Assembly (NCBI GenBank): GCA_964390805.1
Contig: CAYMKL010000055.1
Location: 1 to 40,786, forward strand
Source: CAYMKL01 sp964390805
GTDB taxonomy: Bacteria > Chloroflexota > Anaerolineae > VGOG01
Length of the DNA stretch: 40,786 nt
Direction of reading: 5' to 3'
Shown here: positions 22,741 to 31,555 of the stretch, piece by piece
How the letters are laid out: each line of letters begins with the position of its first letter
Numbering within the stretch: position 1 is the stretch's first letter
Position numbers and translations under genes: made by a program
The notes under the pieces: generated by a model
Told to the model about the DNA's origin: nothing
Databases searched by the model: none
The model's input: only the letters and a program-made list of their open reading frames with translations

Positions 22741-24416
22741 CTAACGTACCACCTCGAAGTCCTGACCCTGGGCCACGGTCAGGTCCACCACAACCTCGCG
22801 GCCGCCGTAGCCATCTACCAGGTCGTGAGCCCGAACTCGCACCTGGGTTATCCCTTCGGGGATCACGATTCCACTCTGACTGCGGGTGAAGGGCTGCTCG
22901 TCCACGTGGGGGTGGGTCAGCACCCGAGTGGCGAGCACCTGGCCGTCAAGGGTCAGCACCTCCCAGTTATTGGCGTAGTGCTCCCAACCCGTGTCCTCGT
23001 GTTGCACAGTCACGTCGAAGCTCCAGGTGCCGTCAGCTTGCAGCCGGGCTCGCACGAACAGAACGTCGGCCAAGGTGACCGCCTCCCCCACTGTTGGCCC
23101 CGTCTCGATGGGAAGATCAGGCCGGTTACCCCACTCCGACCAGGAACCATCGTAGCCCCTGACCTTGTCGTAGCCCATCAGCCTCAATAAGAAGTAGGCG
23201 TGGGCTCCGCGCCAGAGGGTGTGGCGGTAGGTGATGACCTCCTTGTCCCGGGCGATGCCGCGCTCGGTCAGGAGTGTCTCCAGTTCGTCGGCAGGCTTGA
23301 AGACCTCAACATCGGGATCGGTCAGCTCCTCCTGCCACTGGGGGTCAACCACGGTCACTGCATCCCCGCCGGTCAGGGCCTCCAGCCAGATGAAATTCAC
23401 CGCGCCGGGTATGCGTCCCCCGCGGGCAGCGAAAGCCACCTCTCCGGTGTACTCCTCAGGTGAGCGGGCGTCCATCAGAACCACCGATGGATCCCCCAGT
23501 CGCGCCAGGATGTACTCCGCGTCGGCGAGCTTGGTCGGGTCTGGGGCGATGGGATACGTGCCTGTTGCCACCTGGGGCATCTCCATCACAACAGGACGGC
23601 CCTCAGCCACCCATGCGTTCCAGCCCCCGTTGACCACCCGGGCATCAAGGTGACCGACGTACTCCAAGGTCCAAAAGAGCCGGGCAGAGCTCATCATCCC
23701 CAGGTCATCGTAGATGACGACAGGGGTCTCGGGGGCGACGCCGGCCCGACCCAAGGCGCTGGCCACCTTCTCGCCATCAAACTCAAGAGCAATGTTGTTG
23801 ATGGTGGAGGCGATGTCGTCCAGAGTGACGTTCACGGCGTTGGAGATGTGGCCCGCAGCATAGGCGTCGGCCGAACGGACGTCCACAATGCGCATGCCAG
23901 GATCGTCCAGTGCGCAGCGACCCAGGCGGTGTCAACCAGGAGCTCACCGTTAGGGTATCCTGCCCCAACCTCAGCGGTCGGCGGGATGACGGTCGCCGTT
24001 GGGGCCTCGGTCGCGATAGGCAGCGGTGTGTCGGTCGGCGGCACAGGCGTGGGCGTGGGGGGGTGCGGCGTGGCGGTAGGGGGCACAGGCGTGTCAGTCG
24101 GTGGCACAGGCGTAGCTGTGGGAGGCAACGGTGTGTTGGTCGGCAGTGCAGACGTCGCCGTGGGAGGCAGCGGCGTGTCGGTCGGTGGCGGCGGCGTGGC
24201 CGTGGGAGGCAGCGGTGTGTCGGTCGGCGGCGGCGTAGCTGTCGGGGGCACTGGGGTGTCGGTCGGTGGCGGCGGCGTGGCCGTTGGCGATGGAGGCACT
24301 GCTGTCGGAGGGGCGGCCGGGGAAGTCGGCGTAGGCACTGGCGTCGCCGCTGGCGCGCACCCTGCCAGCAATACCAGGCCCACCAGGATCAGCAAGCCGA
24401 TCAAGCGTTTTCCCAT
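22741..24416 (-). pseudogene. Tandem-rhodanese lipoprotein with a frameshift and Cys-to-Arg active site
   Basis: Signal MGKRLIGLLILVGLVLLAGC is a lipobox with AAAAGGAGGAG upstream, then about 140 residues of Thr/Pro repeats (PTDTP units), then two rhodanese domains (VDVRSADAYAAGHIS; MDARSPEEY) and a beta-rich C-terminal tail. Near 23915 the frame breaks: adding one C to the CAC-TGG junction restores NGELLVDTAWVAAHLDDPGM-like continuity with the rhodanese start. The second-domain catalytic loop, normally TYCxxGxR, reads TYRHTLWR (Arg codon 23224-23226), so sulfur transfer should be lost. It may be a decaying gene, a sequencing error plus a binding-only protein, or two split proteins. Confidence 0.8.
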
Positions 24417-24432
24417 GGGTGTCTCCTCCTTT

Positions 24433-25281
24433 TCAGGGTTGAAAACCGAGAAGGTGCCGTTCGGAAACGGGATCCGGACGGCCTTCAATCCTCTCAAAGA
24501 CCTTGACCAAGAAACCATAGGTTTGATCCAGATCAGTGAACTGGAGGTCAAAGGGATTGACGTTGATCAAGGGACGGCTCCATTCCAACGTCCACGTGCC
24601 GTCGTGCCAGCCTCCGGCGGCTGGCAACGCCTCACTACCGCCATGAGGGATCGTCTCGGCGTTGGCATAGGCAAAACGGCCCTGTCCGTCGAAAAAGGCG
24701 GTATGGCAAGCGATGAAACAATCCAGGCGTCGCTCCTCTGCGTCGGGAATGGGCCAGTGGACGGTTAGCTTGTTGAAGACGGTGTCCTCGTCACCGGATG
24801 GCGTCTCGCCAGGCCACTGCGCCAGGAAGTAGACAGCCTCGTCGGTGTGCAGCGCCCGCAGTTCCACGTCCAGGGCGTGCTCCGTGCCTCCCCACCCCCA
24901 GGTAAGGGGCAACCGCAACGGCACGGAACTCGCCCAGACGGCGTCTACCTGGCCATCTATCACCGGCGGTGAGGCAACCCGCTGCGAGATCAGATGCCCG
25001 GCCGTGCCGGCAGTCATCATGGCCTCAGGTGTGGGCGTGGGCAGGGGCTCCACTGTGGCCGTCGGCGTGGGAGGCGGCGTGGTGGTGGGGGGTACTGTCG
25101 CTCTGGACACGCACCCCACCACCACTACCGCCAGTAAAAGCGTTATTCTCCATCTGTACTCAGTAGATCCAGTTTTGCTCGGCCTGGATCGCGAGATCCA
25201 GGCCCAGAGCGGGGATTTGGCAATCCCCTTAGAGCAGTTTTGGAGCCACTGAGAATTGCTGATCCGTGTTTTGGTATGCAT
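24433..25281 (-). CDS. Haem-binding lipoprotein, ethylbenzene-dehydrogenase gamma-like
   Basis: 282 residues as read. After the hydrophobic stretch RITLLLAVVVVGC (lipobox) and a Thr/Pro linker comes a domain beginning RVASPPVIDGQVDAVWASS, with WGWGGTEHALDVELRALHTD and the C-terminal LEWSRPL, as in the EB_dh/DUF family of b/c cytochromes. The motif LDCFIACHTAFF gives a CxxxCH haem site, as seen in this group. It is a surface electron carrier next to the five-haem protein, three bases downstream of it. The first 42 residues look artefactual: they are coded by a hairpin-bearing repeat, so the true start is probably a later, non-ATG codon. Confidence 0.8.
   Translation of the reverse strand: MHTKTRISNSQWLQNCSKGIAKSPLWAWISRSRPSKTGSTEYRWRITLLLAVVVVGCVSRATVPPTTTPPPTPTATVEPLPTPTPEAMMTAGTAGHLISQRVASPPVIDGQVDAVWASSVPLRLPLTWGWGGTEHALDVELRALHTDEAVYFLAQWPGETPSGDEDTVFNKLTVHWPIPDAEERRLDCFIACHTAFFDGQGRFAYANAETIPHGGSEALPAAGGWHDGTWTLEWSRPLINVNPFDLQFTDLDQTYGFLVKVFERIEGRPDPVSERHLLGFQP
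25181..25204. repeat. Perfect hairpin at the start of the EB_dh-like gene
   Basis: Arms ggcctggatc and gatccaggcc around gcga. The surrounding 25165-25250 also holds shorter complementary words (gggga/tcccc; agcagttttgg/ccagttttgct). It appears to be a dispersed repeat or a small leader structure between the two cytochrome genes. Confidence 0.55.
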
Positions 25282-25284
25282 CGT

Positions 25285-28062
25285 CTACTGAGCCGTGTAC
25301 TGTACCGTCAGGATGTTGCTCGTGTTGCACTGATGGTCCACGGCAAAGAAGTACCAGGTGTGCAGGCCCGCCGATAGGTTGGGGAGCGTGACTTGCAACT
25401 GGTACTGGTCGCCGCCCACGTGAAGCAGGATATAGGCCAGGCCCAGATCGGGATTCAGGGCAAAGATCTGATCCTCGGCCAGGTTGAGCGCCCCTTGCGG
25501 GTCGGTGGCTGTGACGCGGAAGGTGACCGTCGCATTGCCTGGGCCGGAGGCCGGCTCGATGGCAGCATTGGCGACCGATGGGGTCTGGCCGCCGACGCTG
25601 GGGCCAGGCAGCGCGATGCTGGCGTCGGCCGTGGCACCAGGCGACAGGTTGACGTGCACCTCGTGATAGACCAGGCCGCCGGAGTAGGCTTTCACCTGCA
25701 GAGCAGGGACGGCGGCGACGTTGACGATCGTGGCCCGGCCCAAGCTGTCGGTGCGGACACCCAGCGGCGTGTGGGCGGTGAGCACAGTGACAAACGCCCC
25801 GGCGATGGCATTGCCCGCCTGGTTGGTGACCCGGACGCGCACCGTGCCAGCCAGTCCCGCGTCGCGCACCGCCTGGGTAGCCAGCGGCCAGGCGTCGAGC
25901 CGGGAGATGCGCACCATCTCGGCGGCGTGAGGCCAGGCATTGCTGAAGGAATCCTGGCCCAGAGCCAAGTTCGCGTGGCCGATGACGGCGTTGGCCTGGT
26001 CAATGACGCGCCGGATGACGGCTTTGACGTTCTCGTCGGGGATTTCGTTGAGGGCCTGGTTGGCCTGGGCGATGCCGGCCTGCCCTTGCTGGATGGCCTC
26101 GGTAGCGTACTGCTTGAGAATGGCCAGTTGGCCGGCGTCGTCAGCGGCCAGCCGCTCCGGCAGGTCTTTGGCGAAGTCGGACTTGACTTTCATGTCGTTG
26201 ACGTGCTGCCACATGGCCGTGAGCGCGCCGGTGGGGAAGGTGGGCGCGGCGATGGGCGTCGGCGTCGGTGGCGCCAGGCTACGCAGCCAGGCGTACATGT
26301 GCTGCAGCTCCAAATCGCTTACCTGATCCTCTGTATAGGCTGGCATCGGCGCCGCGCCGGTGCGCACCTGCAACTGCACCTGGTCAAAGCTCAGACCAGT
26401 GCCCGCCAGCTTGGGGCCGATGCCGCCTTCGGCGTTCGCGCCGTGGCAACCCAGGCAGGGCTTCTGCTGCCACAGTTGTAGCCCGATGGCCGGGTCAGGC
26501 GTCGTCGGCAGCGAGGGGGTTGGCGTGGCTGTCGGCTCTGGAGTGGCCGTCGGCAATGGCGTGTCCGTCGGCTCTGGGGTAGCCGTGGGCAATGGTGTGC
26601 CTGTCGGCTCTGGCGTGTCCGTCGGAGAAGGAGCTGTGGCCGTCGGCTCGGGGGTATCCGTGGGGAGCGGCGTATCGGTCGGTGGCGGGGGCGCCTCTAC
26701 CTCCCCGTACTCATAGGCAAAGGTCCAGATAGAGTTGACTAAGGCCCACATCTCATCCTCGCTGAGCTGACCGCCCAAGGCCGGCATAGCCGTGCCTTCG
26801 ACGCCATCGCGAATCGCTTCGAAGAACTCCAGCGGGTTTTCGTTGCTCATGAAGGCCTGGTCGGTGAAGTTGGCCGCGCCAGGCAGACCTGAACCGTCGC
26901 CGGCTGCACCGTGACAGGATGAACAGTTGGCAGCGAAGAGCCCTTCGCCTTGAGCAATCTCTTCCGGCGAGGTAGCAAAGGCCCACGCGTAATACAGCAC
27001 GTCCCAGATGTCCATCTCGTCGAGTCTATCGCCCCAGGCAGGCATGGCTGTTCCTTCGACTCCGTCACGAATGGCTTCGAAGAACTCGGCTGGCTTTTCC
27101 TCGCGCATGAATTCGACATCGGTGAAGTCGGCCGCGCCGGCAAAGCCTGAGCCATTGCCAGCCGCACCGTGACAGGATGAACAGTTGGCCTCATAGGCAG
27201 CCTTGCCTCGTACCGCCGACGGCATCTCAGGTGGGAACAGTTCCTCCGCCACCGGCGGCTGGGTAGGCTCAACAGCCATCGGGGTCGGTGCCTCCTCTGC
27301 CTCCCCGTACTCGTAGGCAAAGGTCCAGATAGAGTTCACCAATGCCCAAGTCTCATCCTCGCTGAGTTTATCGCCCCAGGCCGGCATGGCGGTGCCCTCG
27401 ACACCGTCACGGATCGCCTTAAAGAACTCCAGTGGGTCCTCGTTGCTCATGAAGGCCTGGTCGGTGAAGTTGGCTGCTCCAGGCAGACCTGAACCATCGC
27501 CAGCCGCACCGTGACAGGATGAACAGTTGGCAGCGAAGAGCTCTTTCCCCTGAGTAATCTCCTCCGGCGAGGTGGCAAAGGCCCACGTGTAATACAGCAC
27601 GTCCCAGATGCCCATCTCGCCGAGTCTATCACCCCAGGCAGGCATTGCCGTGCCTTCGACCCCGTCACGGATCGCTTCGAAGAACTCGGCCGGCTTTTCC
27701 TCGCGCATGAATTCGACGTCGGTGAAGTCGGCCGCGCCGGCAAAGCCTGAGCCATCACCAGCCGCACCGTGACAGGATGAACAGTTGGCCTCAAAGATGG
27801 CCTTGCCACGCACCGCCGACGGCATCTCGGGCGGAAACAGCACCTCCTCCACCGGCGGCTGCGTAGGCTCAACAGCCGTGGGCGGCGGCGGGGCAGTGGT
27901 GGCTGTGGGCGGTAGCGACGTGGGTGTTGGTGGGACCGATGTGGCAGTGGGCGGTGGTGGCGTGGCTGTCGGCTCTGCGGCCTGCCCACAGGCAGCCACA
28001 AACAGCACCGTAGCCAGCAAAGCCACCGCGATCCACATCCATCGTATTACTCTTCCGTTCAT
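25285..28062 (-). CDS. Five-haem cytochrome c lipoprotein with duplicated di-haem module
   Basis: 925 residues. Signal ending LFVAACG (lipidated C25), Thr/Pro linker, then four class-I cytochrome c domains with CSSCH at about 94, 180, 294 and 380, each followed by a Met-ligand motif GTAMPAW (GTAMPAL in the last). A long Thr/Pro/Glu spacer leads to a fifth domain with CLGCH. The rest has no haem: a helical bundle (MWQHVNDMKVKSDFAKDLPE onward), a carboxypeptidase-regulatory-like beta domain (VTNQAGNAIAGAFVTV) and a terminal Ig-like domain. The haem pairs at 94/180 and 294/380 are a 200-residue duplication. It is a wire-like outer-surface electron carrier beside the fusion reductase upstream. 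Confidence 0.93.
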   Translation of the reverse strand: MNGRVIRWMWIAVALLATVLFVAACGQAAEPTATPPPPTATSVPPTPTSLPPTATTAPPPPTAVEPTQPPVEEVLFPPEMPSAVRGKAIFEANCSSCHGAAGDGSGFAGAADFTDVEFMREEKPAEFFEAIRDGVEGTAMPAWGDRLGEMGIWDVLYYTWAFATSPEEITQGKELFAANCSSCHGAAGDGSGLPGAANFTDQAFMSNEDPLEFFKAIRDGVEGTAMPAWGDKLSEDETWALVNSIWTFAYEYGEAEEAPTPMAVEPTQPPVAEELFPPEMPSAVRGKAAYEANCSSCHGAAGNGSGFAGAADFTDVEFMREEKPAEFFEAIRDGVEGTAMPAWGDRLDEMDIWDVLYYAWAFATSPEEIAQGEGLFAANCSSCHGAAGDGSGLPGAANFTDQAFMSNENPLEFFEAIRDGVEGTAMPALGGQLSEDEMWALVNSIWTFAYEYGEVEAPPPPTDTPLPTDTPEPTATAPSPTDTPEPTGTPLPTATPEPTDTPLPTATPEPTATPTPSLPTTPDPAIGLQLWQQKPCLGCHGANAEGGIGPKLAGTGLSFDQVQLQVRTGAAPMPAYTEDQVSDLELQHMYAWLRSLAPPTPTPIAAPTFPTGALTAMWQHVNDMKVKSDFAKDLPERLAADDAGQLAILKQYATEAIQQGQAGIAQANQALNEIPDENVKAVIRRVIDQANAVIGHANLALGQDSFSNAWPHAAEMVRISRLDAWPLATQAVRDAGLAGTVRVRVTNQAGNAIAGAFVTVLTAHTPLGVRTDSLGRATIVNVAAVPALQVKAYSGGLVYHEVHVNLSPGATADASIALPGPSVGGQTPSVANAAIEPASGPGNATVTFRVTATDPQGALNLAEDQIFALNPDLGLAYILLHVGGDQYQLQVTLPNLSAGLHTWYFFAVDHQCNTSNILTVQYTAQ
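26674..27873 (-). repeat. 600-bp direct duplication in the five-haem gene
   Basis: Residues 64-263 and 264-463 repeat with the same spacing (haem Cys 94 to 294 and 180 to 380) and near-identical sequence (VEPTQPPVEEVLFPPEMPSA versus VEPTQPPVAEELFPPEMPSA). On DNA, words such as gtgacaggatgaacagttgg recur in all four haem units. The duplication is recent. Confidence 0.88.
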
Positions 28063-28144
28063 GGTTGCCCTCCCTTCAAATCTCGAACTTGTTGTCTCCT
28101 GGCGAACAGAATCACAAGCCTACTTTCAACGCATCACCTCCTTA
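28063..28144 (-). other. Leader shared with the fusion-cytochrome gene
   Basis: The 82 bases between the fusion reductase stop and the five-haem start match the leader of the fusion gene itself (30290-30330 joined to 30452-30503): ccctcccttcaaa, tgtctcctgg and tttcaacgcatcacctc occur in the same order. The start of the five-haem gene therefore arose by duplication of the fusion gene's leader and cytochrome region. Confidence 0.7.
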
Positions 28145-30289
28145 TCAAAGAGAGAAATGCTCGTAGTGTATTCTCTTCTTTGGCACACCGAAATCTCCCA
28201 GCGCTTTCACCACTGCTGCGGTCATCGGAGGAGGGCCGCAGATGAAACACTGGGGTTCGTCAAGATGATTGATAACCTTCTTCAGTTTCTCTGCGTCTAT
28301 GCGTCCCTTTTCGCCGGGCCAATCGGGCTGTCTGGACATCACATGTACTACATTCAACGAAGACATCTCCGCAGCCATCTTCTCCAGTTCGTCCCGAAAG
28401 GGCGTGTCTTGCTCGGTCTTGTTTCCCCATATCAGCGTGACGTTTCTTTCCAGCTTCTGGTCATGTATGTACCTCAACATGCTCATAAAGGGGGTTATAC
28501 CTATGCCACCGGCGATGAATAGCAGATCCCGCGCATCGTGATTGAGGAAGCTGAACACACCGTAGGGTGCGTCCACGAAAGCAAAGTCGGAGGTCTTGGT
28601 ATCGCCAATTGTCGAGGTGAAATCCCCAACCGACTTGACCGTAATGGCAAGCCGATCCCTCGTGGGGCTCGAGCAGATGGTGAAAGGATGCGACTCGGAC
28701 ACCTTCCCATCTCGAACAAGCTGAACGATCATAAACTGACCTGGTTTGTAATCAATACGTTTCCCCTCAAAATGGAGACTCCAGGTATCGTGCGTTTCCT
28801 GTGACACCTTTACTACCTTGAAAGGATGACCTCTCACCTGAACCCAATTCACCAGCTTGTACACCATAACAGCCACGTAGAGACCCAGTAGAACCAACCA
28901 GAATGTCCTCAGCGGCCCGCTCGCCAAGTCGCTGCCCAGGAGAAAACTGTGTACAAACCCCAGGGGAAACACTAAGTAGTTTGCCTTATGAATCGTCTTC
29001 CACGTTTCGTATTTCAAGTGAAGCTTTCGATGTAGTAAGGCAGAACCCCCAGTCACAAGAAGGATACCTAATGTCAATGCTCCAATCAATACTTCAATGA
29101 GCTTGGACCAACTCTGTGCACTGCTATATGCCTGTATCGTGCCAGAGTTCAAGAGGGCTACAGCGTGGATGAAGAGCAGCGGTACAGCTATCAGACCGCA
29201 AGCTCTGTGAATCCTGAATAGTCTGTCCAGGCCTATGTTCTTCTCGATCCACTTTATCCTTGAGCTCAGAATGTACTGCAACACGATCAGCACAAATCCC
29301 ACGAGGGCCAGAGGCCGCGCCACGTTACGAAGCAAAGCGGACCTGGTAGTGGGCGTCGGCGCAGTCGGGGCCAGGCTGCGCAGCCAGACGTGGATGTGCT
29401 GCAACTCCAGGTCGCTGACCTGATCCCTGGTGAAGGCCGGCATGGACGCCGAGCCATTACGCACCCACGACAGCACCTGGTCAAAGCTCAGATCGGTGCC
29501 GGCCAGGCTGGGACCGATGTTGCCCTCGGCCTGTATCCCGTGACAACCGGCGCACGGCTTGGCTGCCCAGAGCAGTTTGCCGACCACCGGATCTGGCTCG
29601 GTGGGCGGTTCAACCACCGACATGGGGACCTCCCCTATCTCGCCATACTCGTAGGCAAAGGTCCAGACAAAGTTGACCAGGGCCCAGATGTCATCCTCGT
29701 CAAACTTTTCGCCATAGGGCGGCATGGCCGTGCCTTCTACCCCGTCACGGATCGCCTCAAACAGCTCCATCGGGTCTTTGTTGCTCATGAACTCCTGGTC
29801 GGTGAAGTTGGCCGCACCCTCCAGCCTCGAACCGTCGCCCGCCGCACTGTGACAGGTGGTGCAGGTGGTGACGAATAGCTCTTTACCCCGGACAATCTCG
29901 TCAAGCGAAGTAGCGAAAGTCCTTCCGTAGTACAGCACGTCCCAGATGTCCATCTCGCTGAGGGTCTCTCCCCAGGCGGGCATGGCTGTGCCCTCCACCC
30001 CGTCACGGATGGCGCCGTAGAACTCGGCCGGCGTTTTCCCGCGCATGAATTCGACGTCGGTGAAGTCAGTCGCACCAGGCAGGCCCGAACCGTCGCCAGC
30101 CGCACCGTGACAGGTCGCGCAGTTGGCTTCAAAGATCGTCTTGCCGCGCAACGCTGACGGCTTCTCAGGCGGCAACACTGCCTCCTCTGCTGACAGCCGA
30201 GCGGGCCCGAGAGCTATCGCTGTCCCCAACAACACCGTTGCCAGCAACGCGGCCGCGATCCAGACTCCTCGCGTTCCCCTTTCGTTCAT
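28145..30289 (-). CDS. Tri-haem cytochrome c - ferric reductase core - FAD/NAD(P)H reductase fusion
   Basis: 714 residues. Signal sequence GVWIAAALLATVLLGTAIAL, then three cytochrome c domains: CATCH (57-61), CTTCH (143-147), CAGCH (246-250). A membrane part follows (about 318-485) with paired His for two b haems at H361, H375, H434 and H447. The cytosolic C-terminus is an FNR-type unit: FAD motif HPFTICSS, nucleotide motif GGIGITPFMSML, and CGPPPMTAAVV. The architecture is that of NADPH-oxidase-like reductases with an extra multi-haem head on the outside. It predicts NAD(P)H to FAD to b haems to c haems transfer across the membrane. The neighbouring lipoprotein cytochromes are plausible acceptors. 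Direction of flow is inference. Confidence 0.93.
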   Translation of the reverse strand: MNERGTRGVWIAAALLATVLLGTAIALGPARLSAEEAVLPPEKPSALRGKTIFEANCATCHGAAGDGSGLPGATDFTDVEFMRGKTPAEFYGAIRDGVEGTAMPAWGETLSEMDIWDVLYYGRTFATSLDEIVRGKELFVTTCTTCHSAAGDGSRLEGAANFTDQEFMSNKDPMELFEAIRDGVEGTAMPPYGEKFDEDDIWALVNFVWTFAYEYGEIGEVPMSVVEPPTEPDPVVGKLLWAAKPCAGCHGIQAEGNIGPSLAGTDLSFDQVLSWVRNGSASMPAFTRDQVSDLELQHIHVWLRSLAPTAPTPTTRSALLRNVARPLALVGFVLIVLQYILSSRIKWIEKNIGLDRLFRIHRACGLIAVPLLFIHAVALLNSGTIQAYSSAQSWSKLIEVLIGALTLGILLVTGGSALLHRKLHLKYETWKTIHKANYLVFPLGFVHSFLLGSDLASGPLRTFWLVLLGLYVAVMVYKLVNWVQVRGHPFKVVKVSQETHDTWSLHFEGKRIDYKPGQFMIVQLVRDGKVSESHPFTICSSPTRDRLAITVKSVGDFTSTIGDTKTSDFAFVDAPYGVFSFLNHDARDLLFIAGGIGITPFMSMLRYIHDQKLERNVTLIWGNKTEQDTPFRDELEKMAAEMSSLNVVHVMSRQPDWPGEKGRIDAEKLKKVINHLDEPQCFICGPPPMTAAVVKALGDFGVPKKRIHYEHFSL

Positions 30290-30330
30290 GGTGGCCCTCC
30301 CTTCAAACCTCGACCTTTTTGTCTCCTCGC

Positions 30331-30460
30331 GAAACTGCTCACCCTCCCGCAGGTTTAGCAGGTAGTATCGGACAAAACGCTAACTCCGGCCGGATGTTCA
30401 TATACCCAGACCCCCAAGAGCAACCTGCGGGAGGGTAGGCCTGAGTAGTTATCTCCTCGC
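30331..30460. mobile_element. 130-bp MITE-like insertion in the fusion-gene leader
   Basis: Compared with the sister leader (28063-28144), this segment is extra. It is bounded by a 9-bp direct repeat tctcctcgc (30322-30330 and 30452-30460) and contains 15-bp perfect inverted repeats accctcccgcaggtt (30341-30355) and its complement (30422-30436). This is what an inserted non-autonomous element with target duplication looks like. No coding potential. Confidence 0.7.
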
Positions 30461-30508
30461 CAACAAAACCACGAATCTGACTTTCAACGCATCACCTCTT
30501 TTCCCCCT

Positions 30509-31555
30509 TTACAAACTCCAGTTCACGCCACATCGCTCGCAGGGATGGAGCGGCTGTGCAGTGTGCAATGCCGCCCGCCGTTCAACGCATTTCGCGCCGT
30601 TCCAGATTTGGGCAAAGGGCGTCTGAAAGACGTTGCCCAAGACGAGACCGGCGTAGTCAGTGGTGGAAAAAGGCGAGATGCAGCACGGCAGAACGTTGCC
30701 GTTGGCAGTGATATAGGTCGTCGTCCACAGTCGAAAACAGGCCGACCAGGGCTTGTCCTGAGCAGGGTCGAAGGGCTTGTCTCCGTCACCTGGCGCGCGC
30801 AGGCTCTCCTGCGGGGAGGTCAACCCTGAAGCACGGAAGATCAACCCGTGAGCTTCGGCGCGCGCCGCGGCCTCAGCCAGAGCGTTTTCCTCTCGCGCTC
30901 GCAGTTGCCGGTAGAGCGACTCTTCCGCCTGGGCCAGCCCGTGATGGATGAGCACCAGGCGTTGCACGTACACCTCCGGCACGCCGATTTCGGCGGCCAG
31001 GTTGACCAGGGCGGGCAGCTCGCCCAGATTCTGGCGCATTGCCGTGAGCCAGAATGAAAGTCGAGGGCGCTCATTCTTGTGTAGGCTCACAAAGCGACGC
31101 AGGTTCTCGATCACGATATCGAAGGCATCTGTACCACGGATACGGGCATAGGTGGCGGCGGTCGCGGCATCCAGGGAGACGCGGAACTCGTCCAGCCCGG
31201 CGTCAATCAGGGCCCGTTGCCAATCCTCGTCGAACAGAATGGCATTCGAATTGAACAGCACCACGGCAGAGGGAAGCTGGGCCTTGACGTAGCGGATCAT
31301 GGCCGGCAGTTCGACGTTGAGCAGCGGCTCGCCGATGCCGTGCAGCGCCACCCGGTCGAGGACAGGGAATTGATCCACAATGGCCTGGAACTCGGCCAGC
31401 GTCAGGTCGCGGAGAGGCTCCAGCAATTCAAAGGTACGGATGCACGTCTGGCAGCGCGAGTTGCAACGGTTGGTCACCTCCACGTACAGCTCACGTGGCA
31501 GCCCTTCGACAATGCTCAGGGCAGGCTCTTCAGCGATGGGGTTTCGGTGAGCCAT
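30509..31555 (-). CDS. Radical SAM protein with SPASM-type C-terminus (2)
   Basis: 348 residues. The 4Fe-4S cluster motif is CNSRCQTC (C31, C35, C38), with HGIGEPLLN after it and a half-barrel typical of radical SAM enzymes. The C-terminus has further cysteines (ACFRLW, LPCC, PCERCGVNW) for auxiliary clusters, as in SPASM proteins. The start follows the GT2 stop directly (TGA-ATG). Two dispersed repeats lie inside it in-frame, coding ALSIVEGLP near the N-terminus and KPFDPAQDKP before the SPASM part. No short precursor-peptide gene was found nearby, so the substrate is unknown. Confidence 0.88.
   Translation of the reverse strand: MAHRNPIAEEPALSIVEGLPRELYVEVTNRCNSRCQTCIRTFELLEPLRDLTLAEFQAIVDQFPVLDRVALHGIGEPLLNVELPAMIRYVKAQLPSAVVLFNSNAILFDEDWQRALIDAGLDEFRVSLDAATAATYARIRGTDAFDIVIENLRRFVSLHKNERPRLSFWLTAMRQNLGELPALVNLAAEIGVPEVYVQRLVLIHHGLAQAEESLYRQLRAREENALAEAAARAEAHGLIFRASGLTSPQESLRAPGDGDKPFDPAQDKPWSACFRLWTTTYITANGNVLPCCISPFSTTDYAGLVLGNVFQTPFAQIWNGAKCVERRAALHTAQPLHPCERCGVNWSL
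30749..30780. repeat. TTCGAC-GCTCAGGACA dispersed repeat, copy 3 (in rSAM 2)
   Basis: Reads cttgtcctgagcagggtcga and continues gggcttgt, in reverse orientation to copy 1. It codes KPFDPAQDKP in the radical SAM protein, immediately before its SPASM cysteines. Confidence 0.65.
31498..31527. repeat. TTCGAC-GCTCAGG dispersed repeat, copy 4 (in rSAM 2)
   Basis: Reads agcccttcgacaatgctcag and continues ggcag. It codes ALSIVEGLP at residues 12-20 of the radical SAM protein. Confidence 0.5.

Noticed and set aside
24000..24340. Possible CRISPR-like or minisatellite array
   Set aside because: Irregular short units coding PTDTP-type linkers with no spacers of constant length; ordinary low-complexity coding DNA.
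23650..24768. + strand open frame with Gly/Val repeats opposite the rhodanese lipoprotein
   Set aside because: The GVSVGGTGVAVGG pattern is just the complement of the Thr/Pro linker; no start signals.
25393..26481. + strand open frame opposite the five-haem gene
   Set aside because: The minus strand has five haem motifs and a signal peptide; the + frame shows no domain.
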